The notes beneath the pieces are model-generated. The model saw only the letters and a program-made list of their open reading frames with translations. It ran no database searches and was not told where the DNA came from. A stretch of 56,550 bases of DNA from Oscillospiraceae bacterium (lineage in GTDB: Bacteria > Bacillota > Clostridia > Oscillospirales > Oscillospiraceae). Location: the NCBI GenBank assembly GCA_009787625.1, contig WQSX01000014.1:1-56550 (forward strand), in the 5' to 3' direction. Position 1 is the first letter of the stretch. Every line of letters begins with the position of its first letter. A program made the position numbers and the translations under genes. Below, one piece after another: positions 26,635 to 36,078 of this stretch.

Positions 26635-27486
26635 ATGAAAGAGTATAAACCGAGTTACGAAATTGAGGAAATCTACGAGAATACTTACAAAATCGCAGAC
26701 CATGGTCTAGGCATGGGTAAAGTTTATATGTATCTGCTTGTGGGAAGCGAGAAAGCTTTGCTTTTTGATAGCGGATATGGATTGCTTGATTTAAAAACCA
26801 TTGTCGCAACAGTCACAGACAAGCCGTGCATATGTGTTTGTTCGCACGGACATTTAGACCATGCACTCGGAGCGTGTCAATTTGAAGAGGCCTATATTCA
26901 CAGCAGTGATTTTGATGTGTATACGCAGCACACGAGCTCTGAACTCATTACCACATTTGCAATGAGCGGACTTTTATTTAAGCCGCCAAAGTGGATACGA
27001 AATAATCCGAGTTATCAAAAATTAGTGACGCAGATGGTGCAAAAAGAATATGCGCCGCTCCGTGCCATTGATGATATTTCATCATTTGATTTAGGTGGGC
27101 GGATAATTACTTGGCGAAGTGTTGTTGGACACACAAAAGGAACTATCTCCCTCGTTGATGAAAATCATAATACCGTGTTTGATGCCGATGCAGGAGCACC
27201 CGGTGCATGGCTTTTCCTGCCGGAATCAAGCCCATTGTCCAAATACAAGATTGAACTTGAAAAATATCGTGATTTTATGCACGAAAAAGGCATTACACGC
27301 CGTTTTGTCGGACATTCAGGCAAGCCACTCGGCGAAAAATACATAGATAACCTAATTCGCTGTGTAGACATTTCCATAGCAAAGCCCAAGAAAGGCATAA
27401 AAGTTAAGTCAGTTCTGGGTGATGTACGTATCGTATTTGCAGGTGGTTCGTTAATATTTTGCCGCAGGAATGGAGGCGATTTGTAA
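26635..27486 (+). CDS. Metallo-beta-lactamase fold hydrolase
   Basis: About 283 residues. The metal motif SHGHLDHALG (H-x-H-x-D-H) near residue 75, a later GHTKGTISL (third His) and FVGHSG (C-terminal His) mark the fold. Such enzymes hydrolyse esters, lactones or thioesters with two zinc or iron ions; this one is not specific enough to name. ATG 26635 (MKEYKPSYEIEEIYENTY) has GGGAG upstream. The next gene starts one base after its stop, so they are coupled. Confidence 0.85.
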   Translation: MKEYKPSYEIEEIYENTYKIADHGLGMGKVYMYLLVGSEKALLFDSGYGLLDLKTIVATVTDKPCICVCSHGHLDHALGACQFEEAYIHSSDFDVYTQHTSSELITTFAMSGLLFKPPKWIRNNPSYQKLVTQMVQKEYAPLRAIDDISSFDLGGRIITWRSVVGHTKGTISLVDENHNTVFDADAGAPGAWLFLPESSPLSKYKIELEKYRDFMHEKGITRRFVGHSGKPLGEKYIDNLIRCVDISIAKPKKGIKVKSVLGDVRIVFAGGSLIFCRRNGGDL

Positions 27487-27487
27487 T

Positions 27488-28447
27488 ATGCCGAAAATTA
27501 CAGAAGAAATGATACATCCGGAGTTGCGTAAAAAAGCTCGTAATCTTCGCAAAGCACCACAGCGTTTTTCTCTGCGCAAGACAAAACTCATGAAGAAAAT
27601 GTGCAGATTTCTCAAAGGCAAGCATAGTAAGGAAATGCAATATAAACAGCATTACATCACTCGACCTGACGGTTCACAGCTACGCATTTGCGTATATACA
27701 CCGCAAGAGCCTAAAGAAAACGTGCCGGGGCTTTTGTGGATTCATGGCGGTGGCTATTCCATTGGTATTCCCGAACAGGACGATGCTTTTATATTGCGTT
27801 TCGTGAAAGCGAGTGGCTGTGTGGTGGTCTCCCCCGACTATACGTTATCGCTTGACAAACCATATCCTGCGGCTCTTGATGATTGTTATGACGCACTTCT
27901 TTGGCTTCGGGATAATGGCGCAAAATATGGTATGCAAAAAAATCAAATATTTGTCGGAGGAAATTCGGCAGGTGGCGGACTCTCTGCGGCGCTGACGCTT
28001 TTAGCTCGTGATAAAGGCGAGGTGCCGATTGCTTTTCAAATTCCACTTTATCCCATGATGGACGACAGACCAACGGATTCATCAACAGATAATGATGCTC
28101 CGCTCTGGTACTCTGAGGTCAATGATGCATCATGGCAATTATATTTAGGCGAACATTATAGGAGCGAAACGGCTCCAATCTACACAGCGGCGGCACGTGC
28201 AGATGACTACGCAAATCTACCGCCAACATGTTCGTTTGTGGGTAGCATAGAGCCTTTTGCTGACGAAACAATAACATACATAAAAAACCTTGAAGCAAGC
28301 GGAGTGCCCACTCACTTTAAGGTTTTTGACGGTTGTTTTCACGCATTTGACCAAATTTGCCCTGATACAGAAATATCAAAAGAAGCTGTAGAGTTTTTGA
28401 TGGAGTCGTTTAACTACGCTGTGGCAAATTACTTTACACCTTTATGA
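27488..28447 (+). CDS. Alpha/beta hydrolase, HSL-type esterase/lipase
   Basis: 319 residues. Oxyanion motif HGGGYSIG at ~86-93, nucleophile serine S160 in GGNSAGGG, and a C-terminal DGCFHAFD with the catalytic His. These define the hormone-sensitive-lipase esterase family. Given its neighbours it may be an acetyl or feruloyl esterase acting on decorated oligosaccharides (inference). ATG 27488 follows GGAGG; the in-frame ATG at 27470 overlaps the upstream gene. Confidence 0.88.
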   Translation: MPKITEEMIHPELRKKARNLRKAPQRFSLRKTKLMKKMCRFLKGKHSKEMQYKQHYITRPDGSQLRICVYTPQEPKENVPGLLWIHGGGYSIGIPEQDDAFILRFVKASGCVVVSPDYTLSLDKPYPAALDDCYDALLWLRDNGAKYGMQKNQIFVGGNSAGGGLSAALTLLARDKGEVPIAFQIPLYPMMDDRPTDSSTDNDAPLWYSEVNDASWQLYLGEHYRSETAPIYTAAARADDYANLPPTCSFVGSIEPFADETITYIKNLEASGVPTHFKVFDGCFHAFDQICPDTEISKEAVEFLMESFNYAVANYFTPL

Positions 28448-28472
28448 AATTTTCAAAAGGAGCGGTATCTAT

Positions 28473-29150
28473 ATGGCTTTTAAAAAGTACTTCGTTTTAA
28501 ATTTTGATGATGGGCTTGAACATGACAAGCAGTTTATATCTCTCATGAAAAAGTATGGACTTTCAGGCACGTTTAACATAAGTGCAGGGCTTTTTGGTGT
28601 GCGCCATTCGCTGGCAGGTATGAGCCGTATACCTAAAGATGAGGTGCGGCAGGTCTACGAGGGGTTTGAAGTGGCATCTCATGGGTTTAAGCATGAGAAA
28701 TATCTATTTATGTCTGCTGAAAAAATAGAGCGGTCACTTGAAGACGATATTGCAGCGCTATCGGAAGTGATGGGCTATGAGATTGTTGGTCACGCCTTCC
28801 CCTATGATATGCGAACACGCGCAGCTGTGAATTATCTGCGCAAAAGAAAAACACTCTACACTCGCAAAGCAGTAGGCACAAAACCACGGTTTTATTTTCC
28901 GGATGACCCTCTCACATACATCGCCACCTGTTCATTCACTTCACCAAACGTTATGCGGCTACTAGATAAATTCATACAGGCAAAACCGGAAAAATCAGAT
29001 TTACTTTTCACAATGTGGGGGCATAGCTGGGAAATGGAGCGCGGATTTATCAAATGTCCCCCATCTAAAGTAGAACGCATTTTCGCCAAAATCGCAGGAC
29101 GAGATGATATAACATATTGCACAAGCAAAGAGGCGTTTTTGCGAGTTTAA
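28473..29150 (+). CDS. NodB-type polysaccharide deacetylase
   Basis: 225 residues. FDDGLEHD (metal-binding DD), ASHGFKHEKY (second metal motif, S/T-H-x-x-x-H like) and HAFPYD follow the NodB order. The family removes acetyl groups from N- or O-acetylated sugars. No signal peptide, so it may act on imported oligosaccharides together with the esterase. RBS AAAGGAG at good spacing. Ends four bases from the convergent phosphodiesterase. Confidence 0.8.
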   Translation: MAFKKYFVLNFDDGLEHDKQFISLMKKYGLSGTFNISAGLFGVRHSLAGMSRIPKDEVRQVYEGFEVASHGFKHEKYLFMSAEKIERSLEDDIAALSEVMGYEIVGHAFPYDMRTRAAVNYLRKRKTLYTRKAVGTKPRFYFPDDPLTYIATCSFTSPNVMRLLDKFIQAKPEKSDLLFTMWGHSWEMERGFIKCPPSKVERIFAKIAGRDDITYCTSKEAFLRV

Positions 29151-29154
29151 AGCC

Positions 29155-29619
29155 CTACCCCATCTGCCTAAGCTCACAAATCAGCTCGCCGCTGCTCAGT
29201 TCGATTATTGCATAAGACCCCTTATTATCCCCGACACTACCCGGATTTAACACAACAAACCCCTCATCTGTAGAGTAATATTGCACATGTGTATGACCGA
29301 AGAGCAAAGCGTCCACTCCCCGCTCTTTTGCCGCACTTATTATTCTGCCTTTGCCCATCTTTACACCGTACAAGTGCCCATGCGTCATGAAAAAACGCTT
29401 ATCTTCCAACACAAATTCATCTATATCAAGCCCTCTTGAAGATGGGTCGCAGTTCCCTCTCACAGAGCGAAATGGTATATCCGAAAACTCTATTTGAATA
29501 ATTCGGCAATCCCGATCATTATCTCCAAGATGGAGTATGAGGTCGGGATTTTCTAATGCCACCACCCTGCGCAAAGCAGAATCATTTCCATGTGAATCCG
29601 ATAACACAAGTATCTTCAT
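29155..29619 (-). CDS. Calcineurin-like phosphodiesterase, MJ0936/YfcE family
   Basis: 154 residues. All metal motifs present: LSDSHGN, LGDNDRD, VRGNCD, THGH and FGHTHVQ. MJ0936/YfcE proteins are Mn2+/Ni2+-dependent phosphodiesterases with unclear physiological substrates. RBS TAGGAG. Upstream on its mRNA is a TCCGCAA/TTGCGGA hairpin near 29642-29668. In clostridia this gene often follows the rdgB gene; here it stands alone. Confidence 0.9.
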   Translation of the reverse strand: MKILVLSDSHGNDSALRRVVALENPDLILHLGDNDRDCRIIQIEFSDIPFRSVRGNCDPSSRGLDIDEFVLEDKRFFMTHGHLYGVKMGKGRIISAAKERGVDALLFGHTHVQYYSTDEGFVVLNPGSVGDNKGSYAIIELSSGELICELRQMG

Positions 29620-29827
29620 TGTACGCTCCTAAACAAACACTCCGCAAGTCACCTTACACATTTTGCGGATAAGTTAAAGGTTATTTACTGCCGCAATTAT
29701 AATCTAATTATGCAAAATTATCAAGAGATTATTATCTTTGACAATTCTTAACTTTCCATACTCCCCAATTTCAAATTTGCCCGTTAGAATGTCACCTATC
29801 ATTCAATTGTTTAGGGAAGGAAATGCA

Positions 29828-30544
29828 ATGATTCAAATAACAAATTTAAGCAAATCCTATGGCAAGAACAAAGCACTCGACAATATAAGCCTCGACCTTT
29901 TATGCGGAATATACGCTTTACTCGGCCCAAACGGGGCGGGAAAATCCACGCTTATGAACATTCTCACACTCGGACTTTCTCCCGATAGCGGAGAGGTGAG
30001 CTGGCAAGGGCGCTCTATTGAAAAGGCAGGGCGTGATTACCGTGCCATACTCGGTTATATGCCACAACAACAGGGAATATATGACGGATTTCGGGGCATA
30101 GATTTTCTCTATTATATAGCAGGATTAAAAGGTTTAAAAAAAACGCATATACAAACCGAAGTCCTGCGAGTTGCAGCACTCGTAAACCTCTCCGAGCGCT
30201 TAAATGACAGACTTCCAACATATTCAGGCGGCATGAAACAGCGCATTTTGCTTGCTGCCGCAGTTTTAGGTGACCCTAAACTCGTAATCCTCGATGAGCC
30301 TACAGCAGGGCTGGACCCAAAAGAGCGTGTACGAGTGCGGGAAATCATCAAAAACATGGCAGGCGATAAAATAATTATATCCGCAACCCATGTGGTATCT
30401 GATATTGAAACAATTGCCGATGAAATAATCCTTCTCAAAAACGGCGTAATTGCCGACATGGGTAGCCCCGCCGAGTTATGCGACAAGCTTAATGCTTCGG
30501 AGGGTTTGGAATCCGTGTATATGAAAATTTTTGGAGAGGAATAG
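29828..30544 (+). CDS. ABC transporter ATP-binding protein
   Basis: 239 residues: GPNGAGKST, YSGGMKQRI, LVILDEPTAGLD and a switch His (SATHVVSD). ATG 29828 (MIQITNLSKSYGK) follows GGGAAGGAAA. First gene of a six-gene run that also has a fused permease, lipoprotein, VanY-like peptidase, VanR and VanS (gaps of 8, 52, 8, 0 bases and an overlap). Similar ATPases energise antimicrobial peptide or envelope exporters; that is inference here. Confidence 0.92.
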   Translation: MIQITNLSKSYGKNKALDNISLDLLCGIYALLGPNGAGKSTLMNILTLGLSPDSGEVSWQGRSIEKAGRDYRAILGYMPQQQGIYDGFRGIDFLYYIAGLKGLKKTHIQTEVLRVAALVNLSERLNDRLPTYSGGMKQRILLAAAVLGDPKLVILDEPTAGLDPKERVRVREIIKNMAGDKIIISATHVVSDIETIADEIILLKNGVIADMGSPAELCDKLNASEGLESVYMKIFGEE

Positions 30545-30552
30545 CTTTATAT

Positions 30553-32844
30553 ATGTTTTTGTTTAAATATGAACTTTATAAAGTTATCACAAGAAAAATG
30601 TTTTGGGGCATACTGGTGGCGGCTGTTATCGTGAATATGCTTACTTTGTGGTGGTTAAACCCACCCCCCGAAGGGCTCAGCCATGCGCAAGTCAGATATA
30701 TATATGATACAATTCGCCCCATGAGCTCAGAAGATAAGGTCACATTTCTTGCTGACTTTATACACCGGGATGAAATGCACAATATTTACGATGAAGTAAC
30801 TTTGCTCGAAAATGAAGCATATAGCAGGCTTGCCGCTTATATCACATATCAATTGACGATAAACACACATTCGGCACATCTCGACCGCATTGACGAAGCC
30901 GCCAACAGACTGCTTGGCACTGCAATATTCGGCGGTGACCCTCACTCTTTTTCTGCACGAAATATCAGCAGGACACAGCAAAATTTCTATGGATTGCGAG
31001 ACATTCCGATCCACTTTGATGTGAACAAAGGACTCTATATACTGCTTAACTCCGTTTCTTCGGATATAATTATAATCCTATTAATTTTATTCATATGCAT
31101 AGCGCTCATAACTGACGAAAAGGACAAGCGGCTGTTTTTAATCGTAAAAGCGACTTCAAAGGGTCAAATACACACTATTGCCGCAAAATTATGTGTAATG
31201 TTTTTGTGTGTACTCAGTGTCAGTATGCTTATTTTTCTTTCAGGAGTTGCTTTTGCCGAAGTTACATACGGACTGGGTGATGTGACACGCTCATTACAGT
31301 CTGTACCGCTCTTTATCGGTAGCACATTACAATTGTCTGTAGCTGAGTTTTTAGGCTTACACTTTTTTGCCAAAACCGTCGGCATGTTCTGCATTGGGAT
31401 TGCCGTTTTATTAATTGCCATCCACGTTAAGCACTCTGTGATACTCATTGCGTCAACAGCCGCTCTTGCCGTGTTGAATGTATCGCTGGCTTCTATCCCG
31501 ATAGTATCAACTTGGAATATTCTGCGTTTTCTGAACATGTTTACCCTGCTTCGCCCACACCGTGTTTTCGGCGATTATTTTAACCTGAATATTTTCGGCT
31601 ATCCGGTTAATACAGTGCCTGTGTTCATATTATTTGGAGCAATTTTATTCATTGGCTTGGGGCTTTGTGTCTGCATATCATTTGTAAAAAAGCGCAGTTT
31701 GGAAAGTGATTTAAACTTTATTGCTAAAATCACAAATTTGCGCCTATTTCCAACTCGCATTAACACAAGCTGGAAATATTTTGAGTTTAAGAAACTTGCA
31801 TTTACAAACAAAGCACTGATTTTCCTCATAGCATTTATTATCATGCAAGGATTTTTCATTCATAGCCAAGACGAGCCGCATTTGGGGTTTCACCATCACT
31901 CTGCGAGAAACATTCTGATTATGTTGGAAGGTCCTCTCACTGATCAAAAATCAGAGTTCATTCTTTCTCAAAGGACGAGGTACGACAGGCTCAGAACCAA
32001 TTTAGACAGACTTAACAATGAATTACTCACCGCTGATGAAAATGTATACATGATAATTTACCAAGATACTTGGTACTACCAAAGTCAGATTAATTCCATG
32101 CAAGGGTTTCTCATGGTTTACGAGCGATACGAGCATATCCGCGCTAATTCTCACGCTAAATTTTTATATGATGCAGGGTATGCGAGGCTGTTTGGACTCA
32201 GAGTTTCGGATGCGGGGCTTCATGCGGGCGTTTTGCTTATTTTATTGTTGATTTTGTCTTTGAGCGGAATGTTTGCTATGGAATATAAGACAGGTATGTA
32301 TAAGATACTTAACTCGACTTTGCACGGACATATCGACACCGTGCGAATAAAATTACTTCTGTCATCTGGGTTTACACTCATAGCGTTTATATTCGCAAGT
32401 TTACCCGAACTGCTCTACATTGGGCGCTTCTTTGGATATCGGGGGCTTAACTTTCCACTCGCAAGCATTACGCCCACAGGTATGGGCGAATTCCCATCAT
32501 TTGTCGACAACCTGCCCATTTGGGTGTACATCGTATTTTTACTTTCTATGCGGTTAACCGTGTTTATGGGTATCAGCTTGATTATTCTCGCACTATCACT
32601 TAAAATCCGCAATGTCGCTTATACGGTTTTAGCTTCAGCAGGGTTACTGTTGCTCCCCGTTTTCCTTCATTTATTCGGTTTTGAGCTTTTAAATCCGATA
32701 AGCCTGGTGAATCTGATTACACTAAACCCGCTAATCCTTGCCCCATCTATAGTTGGAGCTATGCAGGTCGCTATCTTTGCTTTTGTTTCAATAATGTGTC
32801 TGCGATACATTATTAGAAGATTCTTAACATTCTATGCCACTTAA
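30553..32844 (+). CDS. Internally duplicated ABC-2 type permease
   Basis: 763 residues in two similar halves. Each starts with a short basic end and a membrane segment (YKVITRKMFWGILVAAVI; KKLAFTNKALIFLIAFI), then an extracellular domain, then about five membrane segments. A cytoplasmic motif recurs (ITDEKDKRLFLIVKAT...KGQIHTIAAKL versus EYKTGMYKILNST...GHIDTVRIKL). The protein therefore looks like two transmembrane subunits fused into one chain, one for each copy of the preceding ATPase. Function: export or extraction of an envelope or peptide substrate (inference). GGAGAGGAA RBS. Confidence 0.75.
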   Translation: MFLFKYELYKVITRKMFWGILVAAVIVNMLTLWWLNPPPEGLSHAQVRYIYDTIRPMSSEDKVTFLADFIHRDEMHNIYDEVTLLENEAYSRLAAYITYQLTINTHSAHLDRIDEAANRLLGTAIFGGDPHSFSARNISRTQQNFYGLRDIPIHFDVNKGLYILLNSVSSDIIIILLILFICIALITDEKDKRLFLIVKATSKGQIHTIAAKLCVMFLCVLSVSMLIFLSGVAFAEVTYGLGDVTRSLQSVPLFIGSTLQLSVAEFLGLHFFAKTVGMFCIGIAVLLIAIHVKHSVILIASTAALAVLNVSLASIPIVSTWNILRFLNMFTLLRPHRVFGDYFNLNIFGYPVNTVPVFILFGAILFIGLGLCVCISFVKKRSLESDLNFIAKITNLRLFPTRINTSWKYFEFKKLAFTNKALIFLIAFIIMQGFFIHSQDEPHLGFHHHSARNILIMLEGPLTDQKSEFILSQRTRYDRLRTNLDRLNNELLTADENVYMIIYQDTWYYQSQINSMQGFLMVYERYEHIRANSHAKFLYDAGYARLFGLRVSDAGLHAGVLLILLLILSLSGMFAMEYKTGMYKILNSTLHGHIDTVRIKLLLSSGFTLIAFIFASLPELLYIGRFFGYRGLNFPLASITPTGMGEFPSFVDNLPIWVYIVFLLSMRLTVFMGISLIILALSLKIRNVAYTVLASAGLLLLPVFLHLFGFELLNPISLVNLITLNPLILAPSIVGAMQVAIFAFVSIMCLRYIIRRFLTFYAT

Positions 32845-32896
32845 CTTTGAAAACACAAGTTAAAATAATCACCTAAACAAAAAAGGAGGCACTACC

Positions 32897-34441
32897 GTGG
32901 ACAAAAATAAAACAATAATTACATTTATTACCATTATCATCACCCTCTGCTTGCTAACCGCTTGCAGCAACGAAAGCTCGCCACTCGGAACTATAGCGAA
33001 TAGCCGTGAAGATACTGCTATGCAAAGTAGCGCTATACAAAACGTTGATGCACCATCAAGCACAGACGAAATAGGCGGCGAAACAGCCGGCACCTACTAT
33101 GAAAGTCACAATAACTCTACACCTGCAGTCGCACCAATCTCACTGAACTCACCTGACGGCATCCCCCTCACCGACAGATGGACAGCAGAGCATGGAATCT
33201 ACTTTGTCGCCGCAAGTGAAAACGCATCACTTCTCTTGCACATGACAGACCACACCACAGGAAGTAGCTTTGTTTTATGTCCCAGACCCGACTGCCAACA
33301 CAACTCGGCGGACTGCGGAGCATATTTGCCGCAAACCATTTTTGAAAGCGGCGGCATAAACGATACGGTAGGAGCAAGACGTGTACTGACAGACTCACAA
33401 GAAAACGCCATACTCTTTGCAGACGGTGAACATATCTACGCAAGCAACGGCGGCAACAGCATTTATCGCTTTAATCTCGACGGTAGCGGACGAACAGAAG
33501 CTGTGAGAATTCCCGATGAATATATGATTTCATCGATTGACGTATGGCTGATGAATGGTAAGCTGTACGCGCAAGGTTCGATTACGCTTGCTTTGGGAGA
33601 TGAAAATTCCCCGGAATTTACGATTGTCGGTGTAGGGGTGGTTGTGGAAATAGATTATCAAAACGGCACAGTTCGCGAACTTCACCGAAACGATTACCGC
33701 CAAACACTTGAATCAGATGGGGAGTTCATATTTACAACAGTTTTTGGTCTGTGGGATGGGAAAGTTTTCTTTCGTGAAAGACATAGTCCGGCTTGGGACG
33801 GAACAGACAGAGCCGCAATAATGGCAAATTTTGACAATGAACGCACGACACTATTTTCCATAGACCCACGAACAAGCGAGAGAACCACATTACACAGCGC
33901 AATACAGTCAGAAGCGAGCGAACCTACCGTCATGGGGAGAGCCGGGGCAGTATTTCATTCTCGCTCTCAAAATGCAATGTTGCGGCTTGATTTGCTGACA
34001 GGCGAAACAGCCGTTCTTGCAGAGAATATCCACGGGTATATTCAAGTAGACAGAGAGCTTGGCGGGCGGTTATTGCTGGAACATTGGAGCGACCATCCCC
34101 GCGCCGATGCATATGCTTTCGACCGTTTGAATTTACTCGCTCTAAACCTTGCAACAGGCGAAGTTTCCGAAATAACACTGCGTATCACAACGAATATGGG
34201 TAAGCGAGGTGCTATGCGCATTGTCCGCGAAGAAAATGGATATTTCTACATTGGAGTCGAGCAGGAGCTTGAGAGGCAGGAAGTCCGTGGAAGCGACCCA
34301 TGGTATTCTCCTATCCGTCATCGCATGGGGCGTATTCCGATAGAAGATTATTTCGCCGGCAACGCCGCCGCTATAGAGCTGCTGGGCTGGTATACGGCAA
34401 ACGACTGGTTTACATGGGAACGTCAAGTCAGGGGTAGGTAA
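32897..34441 (+). CDS. Predicted lipoprotein with beta-propeller-like repeats
   Basis: 514 residues. A lipoprotein signal (hydrophobic stretch then LLTAC, Cys23) and a Ser/Thr-rich linker lead to a conserved Cys-His cluster, C128-x4-C133-x-H135-x4-C140, and repeated strand-rich units (DGEHIYASNGGNSIYRFNLDG). The repeats resemble DUF5050-like propeller lipoproteins of clostridia. No catalytic site identified. GTG start with AAAAGGAGG. Between a permease and a VanY-like peptidase, so it probably acts on the outer face of the membrane, perhaps as a binding or sensing component (inference). Confidence 0.65.
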   Translation: MDKNKTIITFITIIITLCLLTACSNESSPLGTIANSREDTAMQSSAIQNVDAPSSTDEIGGETAGTYYESHNNSTPAVAPISLNSPDGIPLTDRWTAEHGIYFVAASENASLLLHMTDHTTGSSFVLCPRPDCQHNSADCGAYLPQTIFESGGINDTVGARRVLTDSQENAILFADGEHIYASNGGNSIYRFNLDGSGRTEAVRIPDEYMISSIDVWLMNGKLYAQGSITLALGDENSPEFTIVGVGVVVEIDYQNGTVRELHRNDYRQTLESDGEFIFTTVFGLWDGKVFFRERHSPAWDGTDRAAIMANFDNERTTLFSIDPRTSERTTLHSAIQSEASEPTVMGRAGAVFHSRSQNAMLRLDLLTGETAVLAENIHGYIQVDRELGGRLLLEHWSDHPRADAYAFDRLNLLALNLATGEVSEITLRITTNMGKRGAMRIVREENGYFYIGVEQELERQEVRGSDPWYSPIRHRMGRIPIEDYFAGNAAAIELLGWYTANDWFTWERQVRGR

Positions 34442-34449
34442 CAAAAGCT

Positions 34450-35358
34450 ATGGAACATTATAGCGGACGAAGGCAAAAATCCAGACAGAGACAAAGGCGG
34501 CGGCGAAGAACTCTTTTCGCTAAAGTTCTTGCATTTGTAATTTTAATTGCGGTATCTATCGTGGCATATACGCATTTGATGGCTGACACAGGCAATAGCG
34601 GATATTCAACTGTAAGCACTTCTACTGTCTCACACAGATTTCCATCTTTTAATACAGAGCTCCCCATCTCGGACATCGAGGACACGCAATATTTAAAACT
34701 CGTAAATCGCAACCTCTCTATTAACACCCCGGTTGAGCCAAGTTTGCTTGCTCCGATTTGGCCCGGTGTATCTGTGCGTGCAGTTGATATAACACTGCAC
34801 GAAACGGCAAGGAGCGCAATGCTTAAGCTTTACCAAGCCGCAGAGCGTGATGAAATCCATAATTTATTTGTCGCAAGTGGCTATCGAACACACGAAGAAC
34901 AGCGCAATCTCTATGAAAACGCAAGTGACAGAAGATATGTCATGCCACCGGGGCATTCAGAACATCAGCTGGGGTTGGCAGTAGACATTTTGCTTACCAC
35001 AGGCAGTATCAGAGGGACAAGCGAAGCGATGTGGCTGACCGAAAATGCGCCTGAGTTTGGACTAATTCTCAGCTATCCGTATCATAAGCAGGAAATAACA
35101 GGTGTTGCCTACGAACCTTGGCATTTTCGCTATGTAGGGCGAGTACACGCATCGGTTATGTTACAGCATGACTTTGTACTTGAGGAATACATAACGTTCT
35201 TGCAGGAAACCGTTGGAATACAAGTCGAGTTTGACGAAGAGAATTGGTATATCTTGTACCAACGTCCGATAGATGGTAAAATATTCGTGCCACACGATAT
35301 GGACTTTAATGTTTCAAGCACCAATACGGGTGGATTTATTATTACGGCATGGAGGTAA
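34450..35358 (+). CDS. VanY-like D-alanyl-D-alanine carboxypeptidase
   Basis: 302 residues. An arginine-rich cytoplasmic start, one membrane segment (~22-45), then a zinc peptidase domain with S-E-H-Q-L-G-L-A-V-D at 170-179 and EPWHF at 222-226, the VanY/DacB M15B motifs. Such enzymes trim the terminal D-Ala of peptidoglycan stem peptides outside the cell. No vanHAX ligase genes are present, so this is not by itself a vancomycin-resistance cluster. The stop codon is directly followed by the VanR start. Confidence 0.88.
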   Translation: MEHYSGRRQKSRQRQRRRRRTLFAKVLAFVILIAVSIVAYTHLMADTGNSGYSTVSTSTVSHRFPSFNTELPISDIEDTQYLKLVNRNLSINTPVEPSLLAPIWPGVSVRAVDITLHETARSAMLKLYQAAERDEIHNLFVASGYRTHEEQRNLYENASDRRYVMPPGHSEHQLGLAVDILLTTGSIRGTSEAMWLTENAPEFGLILSYPYHKQEITGVAYEPWHFRYVGRVHASVMLQHDFVLEEYITFLQETVGIQVEFDEENWYILYQRPIDGKIFVPHDMDFNVSSTNTGGFIITAWR

Positions 35359-36078
35359 ATGTTTTTGGAATACACAATATTTGTATGTGATGATGATGAA
35401 GATATTCGCAATGCGCTGACTATTTATTTCAGTCAAGAGGGTTATAGGGTTTTGCATGGGAAAGATGGCTCTGATGCCGTTAAGGCGGCTGAAAAAGAGA
35501 CACTTCATCTAATAATTTTGGACGTAATGATGCCTAGTCTCGACGGCATTGCGGCGGCTGTGAAAATTCGAGAGAAGAGCAATGTGCCTATACTCTTTCT
35601 TTCCGCTAAAAGCGAAGAAACCGACCGCATTTTAGGGTTAAATATGGGCGGAGACGACTATATAACGAAGCCCTTTAACCCGATAGAGCTTATCGCCCGA
35701 GTGAAAGCCGCACTCAGGCGGTATGCCCGACTTGGCGGTATAAGCGGCAATGAAACAATCGCAAAGAGCCCCGGTATTTATCAAACAGGTGGGCTTGTCC
35801 TCGACGATGACAAAAAGCAGGTGAGCATTGACGGGTGGGAAGTAACGCTTACAGCACTGGAATACAACATACTAAAACTGATGATTTCAAATCTCGACAG
35901 AGTGTTTTCTTCAAATCAAATCTACGAAGCAGTTTGGGACGAGCCTGCTTTTCATGAGTCAAAAACCGTGTCTGTGCATATAAGACATATTCGGGAAAAA
36001 ATTGAAATCAACCCTAAAGAGCCGCATTACCTAAAAGTCGTCTATGGGTTGGGTTATAAGGTGGTGCGCCATGATTAA
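35359..36078 (+). CDS. OmpR/VanR-type response regulator
   Basis: 239 residues. Receiver domain with acidic pocket DDDED, phosphoacceptor D55 (LIILDVMMPS) and K104 (YITKPFNP); winged-helix DNA-binding domain ~140-236 (LTALEYNILKLMI, SVHIRHIREKIE, GLGYKV). RBS GGAGG within the end of the VanY gene. Coupled to the kinase by an ATGATTAA overlap. Likely controls this operon and peptidoglycan-related genes (inference). Confidence 0.93.
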   Translation: MFLEYTIFVCDDDEDIRNALTIYFSQEGYRVLHGKDGSDAVKAAEKETLHLIILDVMMPSLDGIAAAVKIREKSNVPILFLSAKSEETDRILGLNMGGDDYITKPFNPIELIARVKAALRRYARLGGISGNETIAKSPGIYQTGGLVLDDDKKQVSIDGWEVTLTALEYNILKLMISNLDRVFSSNQIYEAVWDEPAFHESKTVSVHIRHIREKIEINPKEPHYLKVVYGLGYKVVRHD

